A DNA stretch of 64,000 nt from Chrysaora quinquecirrha (GCA_014526335.1 JACTAT010000037.1:11010214-11074213); one strand, 5' to 3'. Positions 36,801 to 47,660 are shown, counted from the stretch's first letter. Made by a program: numbers and translations. Notes: generated by a model from the sequence alone, not told the origin.

Positions 36801-38513
36801 CGTAGTACGGTGGGGTGAAAATACAGCAAAGAGTCTATAAAATGTTTCATACAGGTTCAACGACTTCTTTCAAGGTCTTAAACAGTTAGTAGCATGCCAG
36901 AGATTTGTGTAATTAAGTTTTGGAGAGAATTACCTTGCTTTTTCTATCTTTTCAGTGGGTTGCATGGTTTTTTGACAAAATGACAAAAAAATTCCTTCAA
37001 TAATCAGAATAAAATCTACAGTGACTAGGAAATGGTTTTTGAAGCATCAGGCACATAGTATAGGTGCCACAGATTTGTGTAATTATGTTTTGAAGGGTGG
37101 CAGTAATTTACTTTGAATGTTACAGGGGGGTCAAAAACGTAGTACGGTGGGGTGAAAATACAGCAAAGAGTCTATAAAATGTTTCATACAGGTTCAACGA
37201 CTTCTTTCAAGGTCTAAAACAGTTAGTAGCATGCCAGAGATTTGTGTAATTAAGTTTTGGAGAGAATTACCGTGCTTTTTCTATCTTTTCAGGGGTTGCA
37301 TGGTTTTTTGACAAAATGACAAAAAAATTCCTTCAATAATCAGAATAAAATCTACAGTGACTAGGAAATGGTTTTTGAAGCATCAGGCACATAGTATAGG
37401 TGCCACAGATTTGTGTAATTATGTTTTGAAGGGTGGCAGTAATTTACTTTGAATGTTACAGGGGGGTCAAAAACGTAGTACGGTGGGGTGAAAATACAGC
37501 AAAGAGTCTATAAAATGTTTCATACAGGTTCAACGACTTCTTTCAAGGTCTTAAACAGTTAGTAGCATGCCAGAGATTTGTGTAATTAAGTTTTGGAGAG
37601 AATTGCCGTGCTTTTTCTATCTTTTCAGGGGGTTGCATGGTTTTTTGACAAAATGACAAAAAAATTCCTTCAATAATCAGAATAAAATCTACAGTGACTA
37701 GGAAATGGTTTTTGAAGCATCAGGCACATAGTATAGGTGCCACAGATTTGTGTAATTATGTTTTGAAGGGTGGCAGTAATTTACTTTGAATGTTACAGGG
37801 GGGTCAAAAACGTAGTACGGTGGGGTGAAAATACAGCAAAGAGTCTATAAAATGTTTCATACAGGTTCAACGACTTCTTTCAAGGTCTAAAACACTTAGT
37901 AGCATGCCAGAGATTTGTGTAATTAAGTTTTGGAGAGAATTACCGTGCTTTTTCTATCTTTTCAGGGGTTGCATGGTTTTTTGACAAAATGACAAAAAAA
38001 TTCCTTCAATAATCAGAATAAAATCTACAGTGACTAGGAAATGGTTTTTGAAGCATCAAGCACATAGTATAGGTGCCACAGATTTGTGTAATTATGTTTT
38101 GAAGGGTGGCAGTAATTTACTTTGAATGTTACAGGGGGGTCAAAAACGTAGTACGGTGGGGTGAAAATACAGCAAAGAGTCTATAAAATGTTTCATACAG
38201 GTTCAACGACTTCTTTCAAGGTCTTAAACAGTTAGTAGCATGCCAGAGATTTGTGTAATTAAGTTTTGGAGAGAATTACCTTGCTTTTTCTATCTTTTCA
38301 GGGGGTTGCATGGTTTTTTGACAAAATGACAAAAAAATTCCTTCAATAATCAGAATAAAATCTACAGTGACTAGGAAATGGTTTTTGAAGCATCAGGCAC
38401 ATAGTATAGGTGCCACAGATTTGTGTAATTATGTTTTGAAGGGTGGCAGTAATTTACTTTGAATGTTACAGGGGGGTCAAAAACGTAGTACGGTGGGGTG
38501 AAAATACAGCAAA
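33890..38513 (+). repeat. 337-bp tandem array, interrupted by a Tc1-type palindrome
   Basis: Unit marker TTCCTTCAATAATCAG occurs at 33901, 34238, 34575, 35988, 36325, 36656, 36992, 37328, 37665, 38001 and 38338, with period 331-337 bp (the 1413-bp step is 337 plus the 1076-bp insertion). That is about 10.5 copies, highly similar to each other. Each unit is a dimer of two diverged halves of about 168 bp (compare CCACAGATTTGTGTAATTAT with CCAGAGATTTGTGTAATTAA). No coding frame is conserved. Confidence 0.95.
34669..35742. mobile_element. Tc1/mariner-type palindromic foldback element
   Basis: A 1074-bp element with inverted ends CACTACCGTTCGAAAAGTTT, typical of Tc1/mariner elements, flanked by TA on both sides (34667-34668, 35743-35744). 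Removing it and one TA restores the 337-bp repeat exactly. The arms (about 34669-35105 and 35310-35742) are near-perfect reverse complements around a loop of about 200 bp. No transposase is present, so it depends on enzyme from elsewhere. The mirrored frames containing MAANSGQGPNPRNF are consequences of the palindrome. Confidence 0.9.
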
Positions 38514-38838
38514 GACGCCATAAAAAGTGTACAGTATAAACATAACTTCAACTTTTCTTCCGCTGTACATTTGCAATGGAAATGAACGGAGCCTGTAAAG
38601 TTTGTTGCCCAGTGCCCAGTGCCAGACTAGCGACTGTAGTGAACAATTTCTCGACGGAAAACTATTTACATTCAGTCTTATGGGGATTAGACAGGGAAAT
38701 TACTGTAACCATCTAGCAAAATGGGTAACCGAAAATTTTATTGTTGCTATTACTTAACTATACTATTGCGGATATTTTGGCACTTGGGACATTTTTAGTA
38801 ATTGCCGGATGTCACGTGATCGATAACGTATGTAGTTC

Positions 38839-40333
38839 GTAGAAAGAAATAACACTACCAATAATGACAATGGCATAGAGGTAGACAAATTTGAGATGAA
38901 ATACATCGGGAGATCAAACCTTCCGATTCTCACTCTCCACGTTTTTATGGACTTCCCAAATACACAAAGAAGGTTTTCCTATCAAACCAATAGTGTCCTA
39001 TAGTGGTACACCACTAGAAAACCTCTCAAAGTATATTGTGGAAATCTTGAAACACTACATCAAGAAACGGCGACAAGCAAGAACTCAAAGGAATTTTCGG
39101 AATTCATCCGTAATGTTGAGATAGAAGACGATGAAATGATGATATTTATCTCACAAACAGATGGAGTGGCAATGGGAAAACCTGCCTCTTCAGTTGTTGC
39201 TGAGATTATTATGCAAGAAAAATAATCTTTTGCCCTTGATTTATACATTGAGAAACCAAAAGTATGGGAGAGATATGCAAATGATCTGTTCGTGATTATG
39301 AAGAGGGACAAGATGGAAGATTTTATAAGCACATCAATTCCCTACATGTGAAATTGAAGTTCACTACAGAGGTAGAGAATGATGGAAAACTAGCCTTCCT
39401 TGACACTGAGATTCAAAGGAATGCCAATAAAAGTCTAAGCGTATCAGTGTACAGGAAGCCCACTCACACTGACCAATACCTGAATGCAAACTCGCATCAC
39501 TTAGACAGTGTCAAAAACAGTGTCATATCTTCTCTCTTCAACAGAGCAAAATCTATCACGAGCAATCTTGATGATCTAGATAATGAGTACAAAAGGATCT
39601 CAAGCGTTCTAAAGGCCAATGAATATAAACAAGAAGACATACGCAAGGTCACGAGAAAAATCTCAAAGCCCAGACAGAATACTGAGGCTGACAAACACTT
39701 AAAAAGTCGCTTTCAAGGCCAAAAGACAACGTTGACGATCTTGAAAAATCGAACGTGGTATACAAAATACCATGCAGAGATTGTCCTAAATCATATATAG
39801 GACAATCGAAAAGAGAGACACGTACTAGGCTCAAAGAACATAAAGCGAATGTGACCCATGGTCGAACTGACAAAAGTGATCTTGCCAATCATTGTTGGAC
39901 GGGAAAACACCAGATGGATTGGGATAACATTTCAGTGATTGATGAAGATAAGAACTGGAAAAACAGGCTCGTCAAAGAAAGCATTCACTCAGTTCTATCA
40001 ACTCCTTGTATCAATCAAGTATCTTACTCAATCCCAGAAATCTGGTTGAATAACATCAAAGTTGCACTGAACGCAATTTTGGCGCCACAAATTTTAGAAA
40101 TTGAGCGCTGAAAAATTCCGTGCTTCCTCGCAGGTCCGGTTAATTTCACACCATTCGATCCGACCTTTGCAATAAATAGGCAAGAAACCACATTTCTCAT
40201 TGCCCGATGATGGGAGACGGATCTCTCCCGAAACGTTGCCCAACTAAATATCAAAGGCTTGTCATGATAAGTGGTGACTATCATGTCAAATACAGTGTCA
40301 GAAACAGCCTTGATAAGTCCGAATATATTTACA
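38839..40333 (+). pseudogene. Penelope-like element, second family, decayed
   Basis: Retroelement with RT and GIY-YIG endonuclease, of a family distinct from the pair at 12.9-15.0 kb. Fragments in order: PRFYGLPKYTK (near 38938), QTDGVAMGKPASSVVAE (39156-39206), WERYANDLFVI where the YVDD box has become YAND, KLAFLDTEIQRN and SVYRKPTHTDQYLN (frame 39348-39800). The endonuclease VYKIPCRDCPKSYIGQSKRE is in frame 39755-40111. A frame change near 39780 and stops at 39222 and around 39350 inactivate it. The 3' tail (40127-40262) carries a GGGAGA/TCTCCC hairpin followed by GAAACG, and the same tail recurs at 53418-53552. Confidence 0.92.
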
Positions 40334-40856
40334 ATGTCAAGATATTTTAAATTTCAGTATATCATATGAAAGAGCGTCAAAGATGGAGCGAAATATTTTA
40401 AGGCATGCCTTGCATTTGAGCTACGGATACAAAGTTATGCACAGTTAAAAATGTGTTCCTCCGCAGAGGCTGAAATTTTTTGAGCTTTCAAAATTCATTC
40501 TGTCATCCGTCTGAAGCAAAACTTCTGTCTTGTACACTTTGCTGAGGTATCACGGATGTGCATTTGTGCAAGAGGTGCGAAACTGTCAGAAAATCTTAGA
40601 TTCATAGTGATAATTGTCAACCAGACGTTCTTCTTACCTACTGAACAAGGCGAAAAACTTGCGACTTTGAGTTCATATGCTTTTCCAATGATACTTAGGT
40701 AATGCAATGTACGCCTGTCCAATTTCAATGTCTTCCCATAACTATTCCTATTTAAGGTACATAAATAGTACCAATTTGTAGGAGAAACTTAGATTCGTAG
40801 TCATGAGAAGTCAATCAGTTCTTATCCCTCAAGCAAGCCGAAACTTTGCAACAATG

Positions 40857-42534
40857 TGTTGCTCTTATGATTTTTTAAACGCTATACGCCCAACTCAACG
40901 ATAAAACGATAGTAACGATAAAACCAACTCAATGCGAAGCAATAGTCAAGAAATCAGGTCCTAAAAAACCTGTTTCTATTTTGAAAGAGTGTCAGTTATT
41001 TCATATACTGTTCGTCAAGTTGTAGCTCAGGAGAAACCTTCCAGGACTAATTATTGTCCGACATTATACTTAAAAATTTCGTCATCTCTTGAAGCGTATA
41101 CAGCGGAGCCCTTGCCGATATCGGCTGGTTTCCATTTGGGCACAGTGCACCGTTGGTCTGAACTTCAGACGCTTGGAAGAGCGCTTAAAGCTGACTCACT
41201 TGCGCATCGCCAGATCTTGGCACTGCGTCCGCGTTTTCAAAAATGCTCAATTGGAAACAGGTATATTTCCAAGCAACAGAATATGAGATGCGAACTTGAA
41301 AAACAACGACAATAGATTTGAACTTATAATACATGTTTCGACTGATAATTCAGCGCAATTTTGGAATCTCCCTAATTTGTCGTCCCTGAGAGATGAAAGC
41401 TTTAAGCTGGCAAAAGAAAGGCAAATGTATCCACAGAGTATATGATGACAAACCAACTCATAGCGAAGCAAAAGAAAGCGGCTGATTAACCTGATTGCTT
41501 TATGTTCCCAGTGAAAAATGGTCTAATTCCGCTAGAAACCGTATACCATCATGAAAAGAAACAATGCTTACATAGTGAACCGGGAAAGAATGAGTTAGAG
41601 TTCATAACAACAAACTCGGAAAAGCTGAAGATCAAGTCAATTAATACTGTAAGCATCGCTAAATTTGCTAAACTTAGAAATGGACTTTGAATTTTTTGAC
41701 CTTGAAAATGAAAAGTTCGATAAGTAAGACTTTGGGATTGCTGTTCGCCTGTTTAATATACCTAATCTGATTGAAAAATACACAATAATTCTCCAAAAAG
41801 GAACGCTAACCTTGAAACTGGCTGCTATCTGCTCTACGATTCACCCTGCTTCGCTTGGTGCTCAGGTTCGGGTCTGCAAAAGCTTTATTAGGACGAATTG
41901 CTTTCATATATGTAATTACTGTACGGGAACGTCAACCTGTTTTCCGACTATGCTGTTCGGTAGTCACCCAGTCTCCATTATCAGGGTCCGCACAGATATC
42001 CATTGGCTTCATCAGATTAAATAGTTCAAGCATAAGCATCATAATTTACCATGTCGCGAAACGGTCTACATATAATTTCAAGAAGCCGATGTTGCATTTG
42101 GTAAGGAATGTAAATGGCAAATGTGAAATTAGAACAACAAGAAGAGAGATAAAACCAAAGAAAAAGCAGATGATGTCAATGGCGCTTCTAATAAAGCAGC
42201 CAAAGAACATTATCATGAACGCAACTTAGTGATACCAGTGCGCTTTCTCACAATTCACACTCACATTCTTCTATTTTTCTTTGCAAAAGGTCTCGCAATG
42301 GAGCTGCAGTGGAGACTTGTGCGACTGATACCACGCTTTACCGCGCTGGATGAAATTCAGGGTTGAGCTAGCTACAAGTTCTAGACGCACGATGTATAGT
42401 ATGTTGACCCAGAAAATACTGGCGATAAATTATGGTCGCAACAAAAAGTACGTAAAGAATCATACAGTACAAAACGATGGACGCAGAGTACATAAAGAGT
42501 CTAAAGGCAATACATAAACGGAAAGTCGAACGCA
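40857..42534. other. Central core of the foldback insertion, unidentified
   Basis: Unique DNA between the inverted arms. Open frames at 40989-41315 (108 residues) and 41855-42229 (124 residues) are the longest, but neither has a motif I recognise and both overlap other frames. If the element ever encoded a transposase this is where it would be, but none can be claimed. Confidence 0.4.
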
Positions 42535-43504
42535 ATCTCCCAAAGTTTCGGCTTCTCAAGGGATTAGAACTTTTGATTGACTTCTCACGAATACGAATCG
42601 AAGTTTCTCTTACAAATTGGTACCATTTATGTACCTTAATATAGGAATAGTTATGGTAGGACGTTGAAATTGGACAGGCGTACATTGATTTACCTAAGTA
42701 TCATCATTGGAAAAGCATATGAACTCAAAGTCGCAAGTTTTTCGCCTTGTTCAGTAGGTAAGAAGAACGTCTGGTTGACAATTTTTACTATGAATCTAAG
42801 TTTTCCTGACAGTTTTGCACCTCTTGCACATCCGTGTTGCCTCAACAAAGTGTACAATACAGTAGTTTTGCTTCAGAGAGATTACAGAATGAATTTTGAA
42901 AGCTCAAAAAATTTGAGCCTCTGCGGAGGAGCACATTTTTAACTATGCATAACTTTGTATCCGTAGCTCAAATGCAAGGCATGCCTTATAATATTTTGCT
43001 CCATTTTTGACGCTCTTTCATATGGTATACTGAAATTTAAAATATCTTGACATTGATTTTTACCGACCGGCAACTACATACGTCATCGATCACGTGACAT
43101 CCGGCAATTACCAAAAAATGTCCCAAGTGCCAAAATATCCGCAATAGTATAGTTAAGTAATAGCAATAATAAAATTTTCGGTTACCCAGTTTGCTAGATG
43201 GTTACAGTAATTTCCCTGTCTAAATGTTTCCTGTACCTGCAATAGTGGCGAAATGATGTTTAGCACAGGTAGAACAGAATGTAAGATTTGCAATGGCAGG
43301 GAGAAAGTACCTATCAGTGTTGTAATCAAGGCTTTCTTCACAGAAATGCCTCAAAATGGCCTCAATTAATTCACTTGCATCATCCTGCCTTCTTTTCACG
43401 GTTTGGTCTCTTTTTGAGAAATGTTGTACAATACGTTTCATTTCACTGGTATAGAGGACCGTACGAGTTAGACTGCAACTTGCTTGCCACGTTGTCCACA
43501 ACTC

Positions 43505-44275
43505 GGTTTCCGTAGATTTTATAGCGATTATTGAAGGAATTAATTCATCGATCCGAGAAAAAAGCACCCCACCCCCTTAAATCATTTACCGAGTTGTGGA
43601 CGAATTCCAAAACAAAATCACACAAACCTTTAACCCATTTTACGCCATTCTCCATCAAAAATAGATGCTTGTTCGCTAAGATACTTGATTTATCAACTCT
43701 AGAGCGTTTTTGACTGTTGTCCTGTACTATGTAAGTAACCCCCTGGTACTATTGGGGCAAGCAAGCAGGCAACTTTCAAAACTTAATTACACAAGTCTTT
43801 GGCGCTTGTAGTTACTGTTCAACACAAGATTGAGCCTCTCTCGGTTTCCGTAGATTTTATAACGATTATTGAAGGAATTAATTCATCGATCCGAGAAAAG
43901 AGCACCCCACCCCCTTAAATTTTTTATTTAGTTGTGGACGAATTCCAAAACAAAATTACACAAACCTTTAACCCATTTCACGCCATTCTCCATCAAAAAT
44001 AGATGCTTGTTCGCTAAGATACTTTTTATCAACTCTAGAGCGTTTTTGACTGTTGTCCTGTGCTATGTAAGTAACCCCCTGGTACTATTGGGGCAAGCAA
44101 GCAGGCAACTTTCAAAACTTAATTACACAAGTCTTTGGCGCTTGTAGTTACTGTTCAACACAAGATTGAGCCTCTCTCGGTTTCCGTAGATTTTATAGCG
44201 ATTATTGAAGGAATTAATTCATCGATCCGAGAAAAAAGCACCCCACCCCCTTAAATTTTTTATTTAGTTTGAAAA
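43505..44275 (-). repeat. 338-bp tandem array, inverted and diverged relative of the 337-bp array
   Basis: CGTAGATTTTATAGCGATTA marks units at 43511, 43849 and 44185 (periods 338 and 336), giving about 2.3 copies. The reverse complement contains AATTCCTTCAATAATC and GTGTAATTAAGTTTTG as in the array at 33890-38513, but the two arrays differ clearly. They are mirror-image arms of one insertion that have diverged or been homogenised separately. Confidence 0.85.
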
Positions 44276-44517
44276 ATAATCATATTCACCAATAGCTACT
44301 ATAGCTACTGTTGCAAGAAATTGCCTTATACCATTTATCATATCTCGCGTATTTTCTAGTTATGCTGAAAATATTGCACTGTTATTTTATTTGTGCATTT
44401 TGTTCTCATCAGACTTCTCACTATTTGGGAAATTTTTGATATGTATTTTCACATCCTTTGCACTTCGCATGGACAGTGCTTTGAAATCTCATGTAGGCTG
44501 CTACTCCGCAGCAGTAA

Positions 44518-44798
44518 CAGTGAGATGGAATTTCCCAATTACCCGATTGGAATGATGGGTAATTGTAATTCCATTGATCTGTTAATGCAAGGATAGTAGT
44601 AGACTACATGCCACACCCTATATTCCCGCCCTAACGCTGTACATATTTTTACTACTGCCCATTCTCATTGATTTAAACAGTGATCTTCTCTGCGCGTGCG
44701 CGATCTCATGTAGTCTACTACTATCCTTGCATTAACAGATCAATGGAATTACAATTACCCATCATTCCAATCGGGTAATTGGGAAATTTTTCTCACTG
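44518..44798. mobile_element. 281-bp foldback MITE at the BEL gag junction
   Basis: Inverted ends of about 90 bp starting CAGTGAGA (44518-44606 and 44708-44798; CCCAATTACCCGATTGGAAT against its complement) around a loop of about 100 bp. It abuts resumed BEL gag sequence on the right. No clear target duplication is visible because its end resembles the gag bases TTTTCAGTGAG. Confidence 0.75.
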
Positions 44799-45514
44799 AA
44801 AACAGGCTGTAAGTTGATCATTTCATTCATGTGAGCTCTCTGAATGACTTCAGGTTTCGCATATCTCTTCTTCAAAATTCCCACAGCCGCTTTATAATCT
44901 TTTTCCGTCAAGGATAGTCCAGCGGTGACACTTCTTGCTGGTTCTTCTAAAAAACTGCGGAGATATTTAAATTTGTCGACATCAGCCAAATCCTCATCGT
45001 CGTCTACAGCGCTTTGAAAGCCGTCCCAAAACTCCTGCCACTCCGATACTTTTCCATGGAATTTTTTCAACTCAAGCTTCGGTAGTTTTGCTTTGACTTT
45101 TCGTTTCCCTGATTCACTACTCTCACTCGTCTCACTCGCGTTTGAAACCGTTGCTGTCGATGCGATGCTTTCTTGAGATTTGCTCTTAGTGATCGACGGT
45201 AACCATTCATTTTCTCCCAAGAAATCTTCAAGGCATATCTTGGCGTAAGTGACTTTTTCACGAAATTCACTAACCTCGTTTGCCTCTCTTTGACAGTCAG
45301 CTTCATCCACGTCGTTGTCGATCATGATATCGAAAATTTCAGAGTCCAATTGTTTCAGAGACTCGAAGTTCTCTTCTAAATTCGCTGACCATTGTCTAAG
45401 CTTTCTTGTATCAAAATCTTCGTCTGCTTTCTCGGCCTCATCGATCTCGTTCAGAAGTTTCGTCACAACTCCTCTCTGTGTCTTTCTCTTTTTCTTCAGT
45501 TTGTCTATTTCCAT
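44799..45514 (-). pseudogene. BEL gag N-terminal part (DUF1759)
   Basis: Start of the BEL gag, structural protein of the element's particle. ATG at 45514 lies 38 bp inside the LTR border. The first 100 or so residues are charged and coiled-coil-like (MEIDKLKKKRKTQRG), then a Ser/Glu linker, then the DUF1759 signature (LPKLELKKFHGKVSEWQEFWDGF, with DKFKYLRSFLEEPARSV and ILKKRYAKPEVIQRAHM). Gag breaks off after NLQPVFSE at the insertion; its continuation is at 33838 and leftward. The frame runs on into the MITE to 44762, but those last residues are not gag. Confidence 0.92.
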
Positions 45515-45529
45515 TTTCCCGATAAACTA

Positions 45530-45552
45530 TATCCAGTTCGCGGTGGACCATA
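45530..45552 (-). promoter_or_regulatory. BEL primer-binding site (probable)
   Basis: On the minus strand TGGTCCACCGCGAAC starts two bases after the 5' LTR end. Its TGG start and location fit a tRNA primer-binding site; the tRNA is not identified. Confidence 0.6.
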
Positions 45553-46012
45553 TGTTGGAGAATTTCACCTCCTCTTGTTCGTTTCTTATAGATTTATCGA
45601 GAATCTCACACAAGGAAAAACACAAACTATTTGCTAGCGTATCACATATTCTTCTCAACTCTAGGACACATCTCATCCAACTGTGAATCATAAAAACGTG
45701 CTCGATACAAGAAGGAAAATCTTTACAGTGCATATTCCATATAAGGATAGCTAACAGTTTTTTCGGCAACATATAAGAGAAAATTAAACCAATAAAAATA
45801 CAAGTATTAAATCATGTTACAAACGAAGCTTAGTCAGTTTCCTTTAACTCGGATTCAAATTGAGGCATTGACGTAAATAAACTTCTAAAAAATACTAGTA
45901 AAAATAGTTCTATAAAGAATCAGAAATGACTAATACCAAACAAGGAAATGCTATAACATCACGTGATTATAAGCAGCTGCGTGGTTGCGCGGTTGCGGTG
46001 GAATTCCCCACA
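45553..46012 (-). repeat. BEL 5' LTR
   Basis: 460 bp and the partner of 28630-29089. As the upstream LTR of a minus-strand element it should contain the promoter. One difference from the other LTR. Confidence 0.95.
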
Positions 46013-47110
46013 GTATTTCTTGTTTCCATTTTCGGTGCTCTACATGAGCGGTCTTCAGTGCTTTTCCTAATGGTTTGTTAAAAGCTTCGATTTCTGCATT
46101 GCCTTGCGGCCAAAGTGCTTCGTGCATGATTAGTTCGTAACAAGGACATGTAATTTTCAAATTCTTTTCCTTGAAAAGGTGGGCCATTGTCTGTTGTTAC
46201 TTTATCTGGTATTCCGTGTCTTGCAAATATGATATCCAATTTGGGTAATACCACTGTAGCTGCCGTTGAAGAAACAATTTCCACTTCTGGATACCTTGAG
46301 TGACAATCAATCACATTCAATAAATACTCTCCGCTAGGAAGAGGTCCTAGAAAGTCCATTTTAACTTCTTTCCAAGGTCCTGAAGGCATTTGAGATGTTT
46401 CAAGTGGTGCTGGAGGTTTCGGATCTCCAGTAGCTTGGCATGTTATGCAACTACCAATTTCTTCTTTTACCATCTTTTCTAAGTTATGAAACCAGACATA
46501 TCCACGTAGGAAAGCTTTTGTCTTAGCTAGTCCTTGATGGCCTTCATGAGCTATTTGAATTGCTCTTCGTTGCAATGAGGATGGAAGGATAATTCTTGTA
46601 CCACGTAGTAGTATCTTATGTTGGTGATCAATTGATATTTCATCTCGAATATTTTTGAAGGAATTTATCAGATCACAGTTCCAACAAAAGCCTGTTTGTA
46701 TTGCGGCTTGTAGTCCACGTAAAACTTTGTCTTCCTCTGTAGCAGATTTTATTTCTTCAAGAGTCACTGTTGGTAGTATAGCAGCTTCTGTAATCAAGTT
46801 AATGAAGTCTTCAGCAACATTTGGTCGGAAATGCTTTGTTTGGGTTGGATGTCTCGAAAGAAAACCAGCAGGGTTTGAAATACCAGCTTTATAAACAACT
46901 GCAAAGTTGTACTGTTGCAGTCTTAACATCAATCCTTGAATTCGTGCAAGAGGGTTTGAACAGGGATTAGCATATATCAGCTCTAAAGGCTTATGACTTT
47001 GTAGTTCTGGAATGTTCGGGAAGTTTCGAATTTGCCCACAGAAACTGAGCGCCAAAAATGCCCAGAGCGCATCAAGCCCCAAAACCCTTGATGGGCTCCA
47101 CCATTAGGAG
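46013..47110 (-). pseudogene. Ty3/gypsy RNase H end and integrase, N-terminal side
   Basis: Read leftward: the end of RNase H (HKPLELIYANP, LRLQQYNFAVVYKAG, NPAGFLSRHP), then integrase with its HHCC zinc site (HEGHQGLAKT, CITCQATG). The catalytic core follows (VKMDFLGPLPSGEYLLNVID, KVTTDNGPPF). The open frame 47082-46078 loses register at 46180. The Glu-containing part continues in the frame 46187-46013 (LWPQGNAEIEAFNKPLG), up to the BEL target site. Sequence upstream of about 47060 is scrambled RNase H without an RT, so only this part of the element is in the window. Confidence 0.9.
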
Positions 47111-47660
47111 ATGGTCCGATGCGATGGATAAAATTCAAGGGTAACCATCGAATAACCATACTGTTAACCAAAATATATAACTTAAGATGCTTAGATGGTA
47201 GCTATATCATATTTTTTTTGTATATTATTACCAGAGGTTATTTACACCTCGGGTTACCCTTTGCTAAATCCATACAAAATGTACATTACAGTGAAGGGAA
47301 GAAAATCAGTACTCGGAAGATTTAAGGAAGCCGAACAAAAAAGGGAAGGCAGTGAAACAGTATTGAAAAACACGTATCTTTTTATAAGAAACTCAAAATT
47401 TGGTCCAGTACTGAAAGTTTCTTATCTTAAGGCAAGTTACTCCTCGAAATTTAAATTAAAAAGTAAATTGCGAAAATAAGCTTTTTTAGGAACTCAGCAT
47501 GTGTAAATTAGGATGCTGATTTCGAATATACAATCATTTTTTTGATTTGACACCTGGTTACAATGGTAATGAAGGATTTTATTTATTTAACCATAAAGAC
47601 TGTAGAATACCCCATTTTAAATTTTTTGAAATATACAGGCTTGCTGTATAACAAATTGAT
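47111..47660. other. Unassigned DNA right of the gypsy fragment
   Basis: No recognisable domain. The open frame at 47195-47479 (94 residues) has no family motif and no gene context. Confidence 0.4.

Larger units (their letters stand above)
38687..43223. repeat. Inner inverted repeat of the foldback insertion
   Basis: Left arm 38687-38838 and 40334-40856; right arm 42535-43055 and 43070-43223, in reverse complement (for example GCCGGATGTCACGTGATCGA against TCGATCACGTGACATCCGGC). Identity is about 90% by eye. The left arm is broken by the Penelope-like element at 38839-40333, so that element arrived after the arms formed. Confidence 0.85.
33840..44798. mobile_element. Large foldback-like insertion in BEL gag
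   Basis: About 10.9 kb inserted into the BEL gag. From the outside in, it has a 337-bp tandem array on the left (33890-38513) and a homologous array in reverse orientation on the right (43505-44275). Inside are inverted arms (38687-38838 plus 40334-40856 against 42535-43055 plus 43070-43223) around a central 1.7 kb without a recognised gene. The arrangement resembles foldback transposons, whose long inverted ends are themselves tandem repeats. Neither end nor a target duplication could be fixed. A small palindromic element sits at the right boundary. Confidence 0.65.
28625..46017 (-). mobile_element. BEL/Pao LTR retrotransposon with target-site duplication
   Basis: Complete BEL/Pao element in minus orientation, flanked by the 5-bp duplication GTATT (28625-28629 and 46013-46017). 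Two 460-bp LTRs (28630-29089, 45553-46012) start TG and end CA on the plus strand, and I count one mismatch between them. Between them, from right to left, lie gag, zinc knuckles and protease, RT/RNase H and integrase. About 10.9 kb of unrelated DNA (about 33840-44798) interrupts gag. Without it the element would be about 6.4 kb, a normal BEL size. Its target was a Ty3/gypsy integrase gene. Pol frame shifts mean this copy is probably inactive. Confidence 0.95.

Noticed and set aside
43220..43567. 115-residue minus-strand frame
   Set aside because: Spans the inner arm border and the first 338-bp repeat, with no domain; frames on the opposite strand are equally long.
44393..44596. 67-residue plus-strand frame
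   Set aside because: Runs into the foldback MITE arm; no motif.
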